From Candidatus Latescibacterota bacterium (GTDB lineage Bacteria > Latescibacterota > UBA2968 > UBA8231): a DNA stretch of 6,238 bases. A program made the position numbers and the translations under genes. Below the pieces are notes generated by a model. That model was not told where the DNA came from and made no database searches. It saw nothing but the letters and a program-made list of their open reading frames with translations. The stretch covers positions 7,278 through 13,515 of the forward strand of contig DPVW01000114.1 in assembly GCA_003529325.1 (NCBI GenBank), written 5' to 3'. This document shows positions 5,738 to 6,238 of this stretch, piece after piece. Positions within the stretch are counted from its first letter, which is position 1. Each line of letters starts with the position of its first letter.

Positions 5738-6238
5738 ATGGGTGATTGGACAGCGAGTGTAGGAATCCTCATCGTCGCTGTGCTGTGGATCCAAATCTTC
5801 ATGGACTACCGACGCAAGTTGCTTCGCCTCATGCCCACTGTATCGACGGTTTCTACTCGGCGCGAGGAGATCACGAGCACCTGGTTCATATCAGTGCTTT
5901 CTATATGGACAAGACGGAGGTGACGAATCTGCAGTATAGGAATTTGTCGCTGTCACCGGTCACCCAGTCATTGGCGTTTTAATACCTTCCCCGACGCGCG
6001 CATGGCTGACCACCCTGTCGTCAATGTCTCTTGGGAGGATGCTAAGGCCTATGCGGACTGGATTGGCAAACGTCTGCCGACGGAGTCTGAATGGGAACGG
6101 ACCGCCCTCGGCGATGGCCGCAACGAGTACCCCTGGGGATCTTCGTGCAACGCTGACCAGGCCAATTTCGACAACGCGGAAGGTGGCACGACGCCAGTCG
6201 AGCATTTCAGCAAGGGGGTCAGTCCATTCGGCATCTGG
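5738..6238 (+). pseudogene. FGE-sulfatase (SUMF1-like) domain protein, membrane-anchored, frame-broken, runs off right edge
   Basis: ATG 5738 follows GGAAAGG (5722-5728) at about nine bases. Residues 1-22 give a hydrophobic anchor (GILIVAVLWIQIFM), then DYRRKLLRLMP. The gene then changes frame three times, each as if one base were deleted: CCC at 5834-5836, GG at 5939-5940, CCC at 5963-5965. Restoring one C, one G and one C gives, in order, CIDGFYSARGDHEHLVHISA, FYMDKTEVTN, LQYREFVAVTGHPSHWR, FNTFPDARMADHPVVNVSWE, DAKAYADWIGKRLPTESEWE and YPWGSSCNADQANFDN, then TPVEHFSKGVSPFGIW at the edge. These are hallmarks of the FGE-sulfatase family: FYxDKTEVTNxQY, HPVVNVSWxDAxAYxxW, GKRLPTExEWE and YPWG. 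Some members oxidise cysteine to formylglycine in sulfatases; others (SUMF1-like or kinase-associated) have different or no known activity. The active-site region lies beyond the window, so activity cannot be judged. It may be an intact gene with sequence errors. Confidence 0.83.

Noticed and set aside
1..6238. CRISPR arrays, tRNA/rRNA genes, insertion sequences
   Set aside because: No regularly spaced direct repeats, cloverleaf or rRNA-like sequence, transposase-like product or terminal repeats were found by eye.

Overview
This is a high-GC bacterial window, probably a metagenomic contig. It carries chromosomal cell-envelope genes. I see no plasmid, phage, IS, CRISPR, tRNA or rRNA signal. 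The GerW/DUF2953 pair is best known from spore formers. Here it sits beside a secreted multi-domain protein, a class A penicillin-binding protein and an FGE-sulfatase-type gene. I infer an uncultured, non-model lineage of the Gemmatimonadota/Latescibacterota/Eisenbacteria sort, with low confidence because no taxonomic marker is present.

Layout. (1) 1-865, minus strand: a GTG-started DUF2953-like membrane protein, then the first 33 codons of a GerW/YtfJ-family gene that runs off the left edge; the two look like an operon. (2) 866-1047: divergent intergenic region with a perfect TTGACA box inside a nested inverted repeat whose other arm carries a mirrored TTGAC. (3) 1048-3552, plus strand: a large secreted beta-rich protein of unknown function, followed by two small genes that each code for one N-terminal membrane anchor plus charged helix or coiled coil. 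Both small genes are broken by single-base indels, and the first also has an in-frame TAG. (4) 3559-3576: a perfect 18-bp palindrome between convergent stops. (5) 3581-5698, minus strand: an intact 705-residue PBP1A-family peptidoglycan synthase. (6) 5738-6238, plus strand, divergent from the PBP gene: a membrane-anchored FGE-sulfatase (SUMF1-like) gene, cut by the right edge and carrying at least three single-base deletions.

How the genes fit together. All recognisable products are membrane-bound or exported. PBP1A polymerises and cross-links peptidoglycan outside the inner membrane. The secreted protein and its two anchored coiled-coil neighbours look like one transcription unit, possibly parts of one envelope assembly, but nothing in the sequence gives its function.

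Quality warning. At least seven frame breaks plus one nonsense codon fall within about 1.25 kb (2803-3552 and 5738-6238). About 4.5 kb of long ORFs elsewhere shows none. Nearly all breaks sit on runs of G, C or T, and repairing them restores convincing proteins. Basecalling or assembly error, or very recent gene decay, must be separated before these three genes are interpreted.
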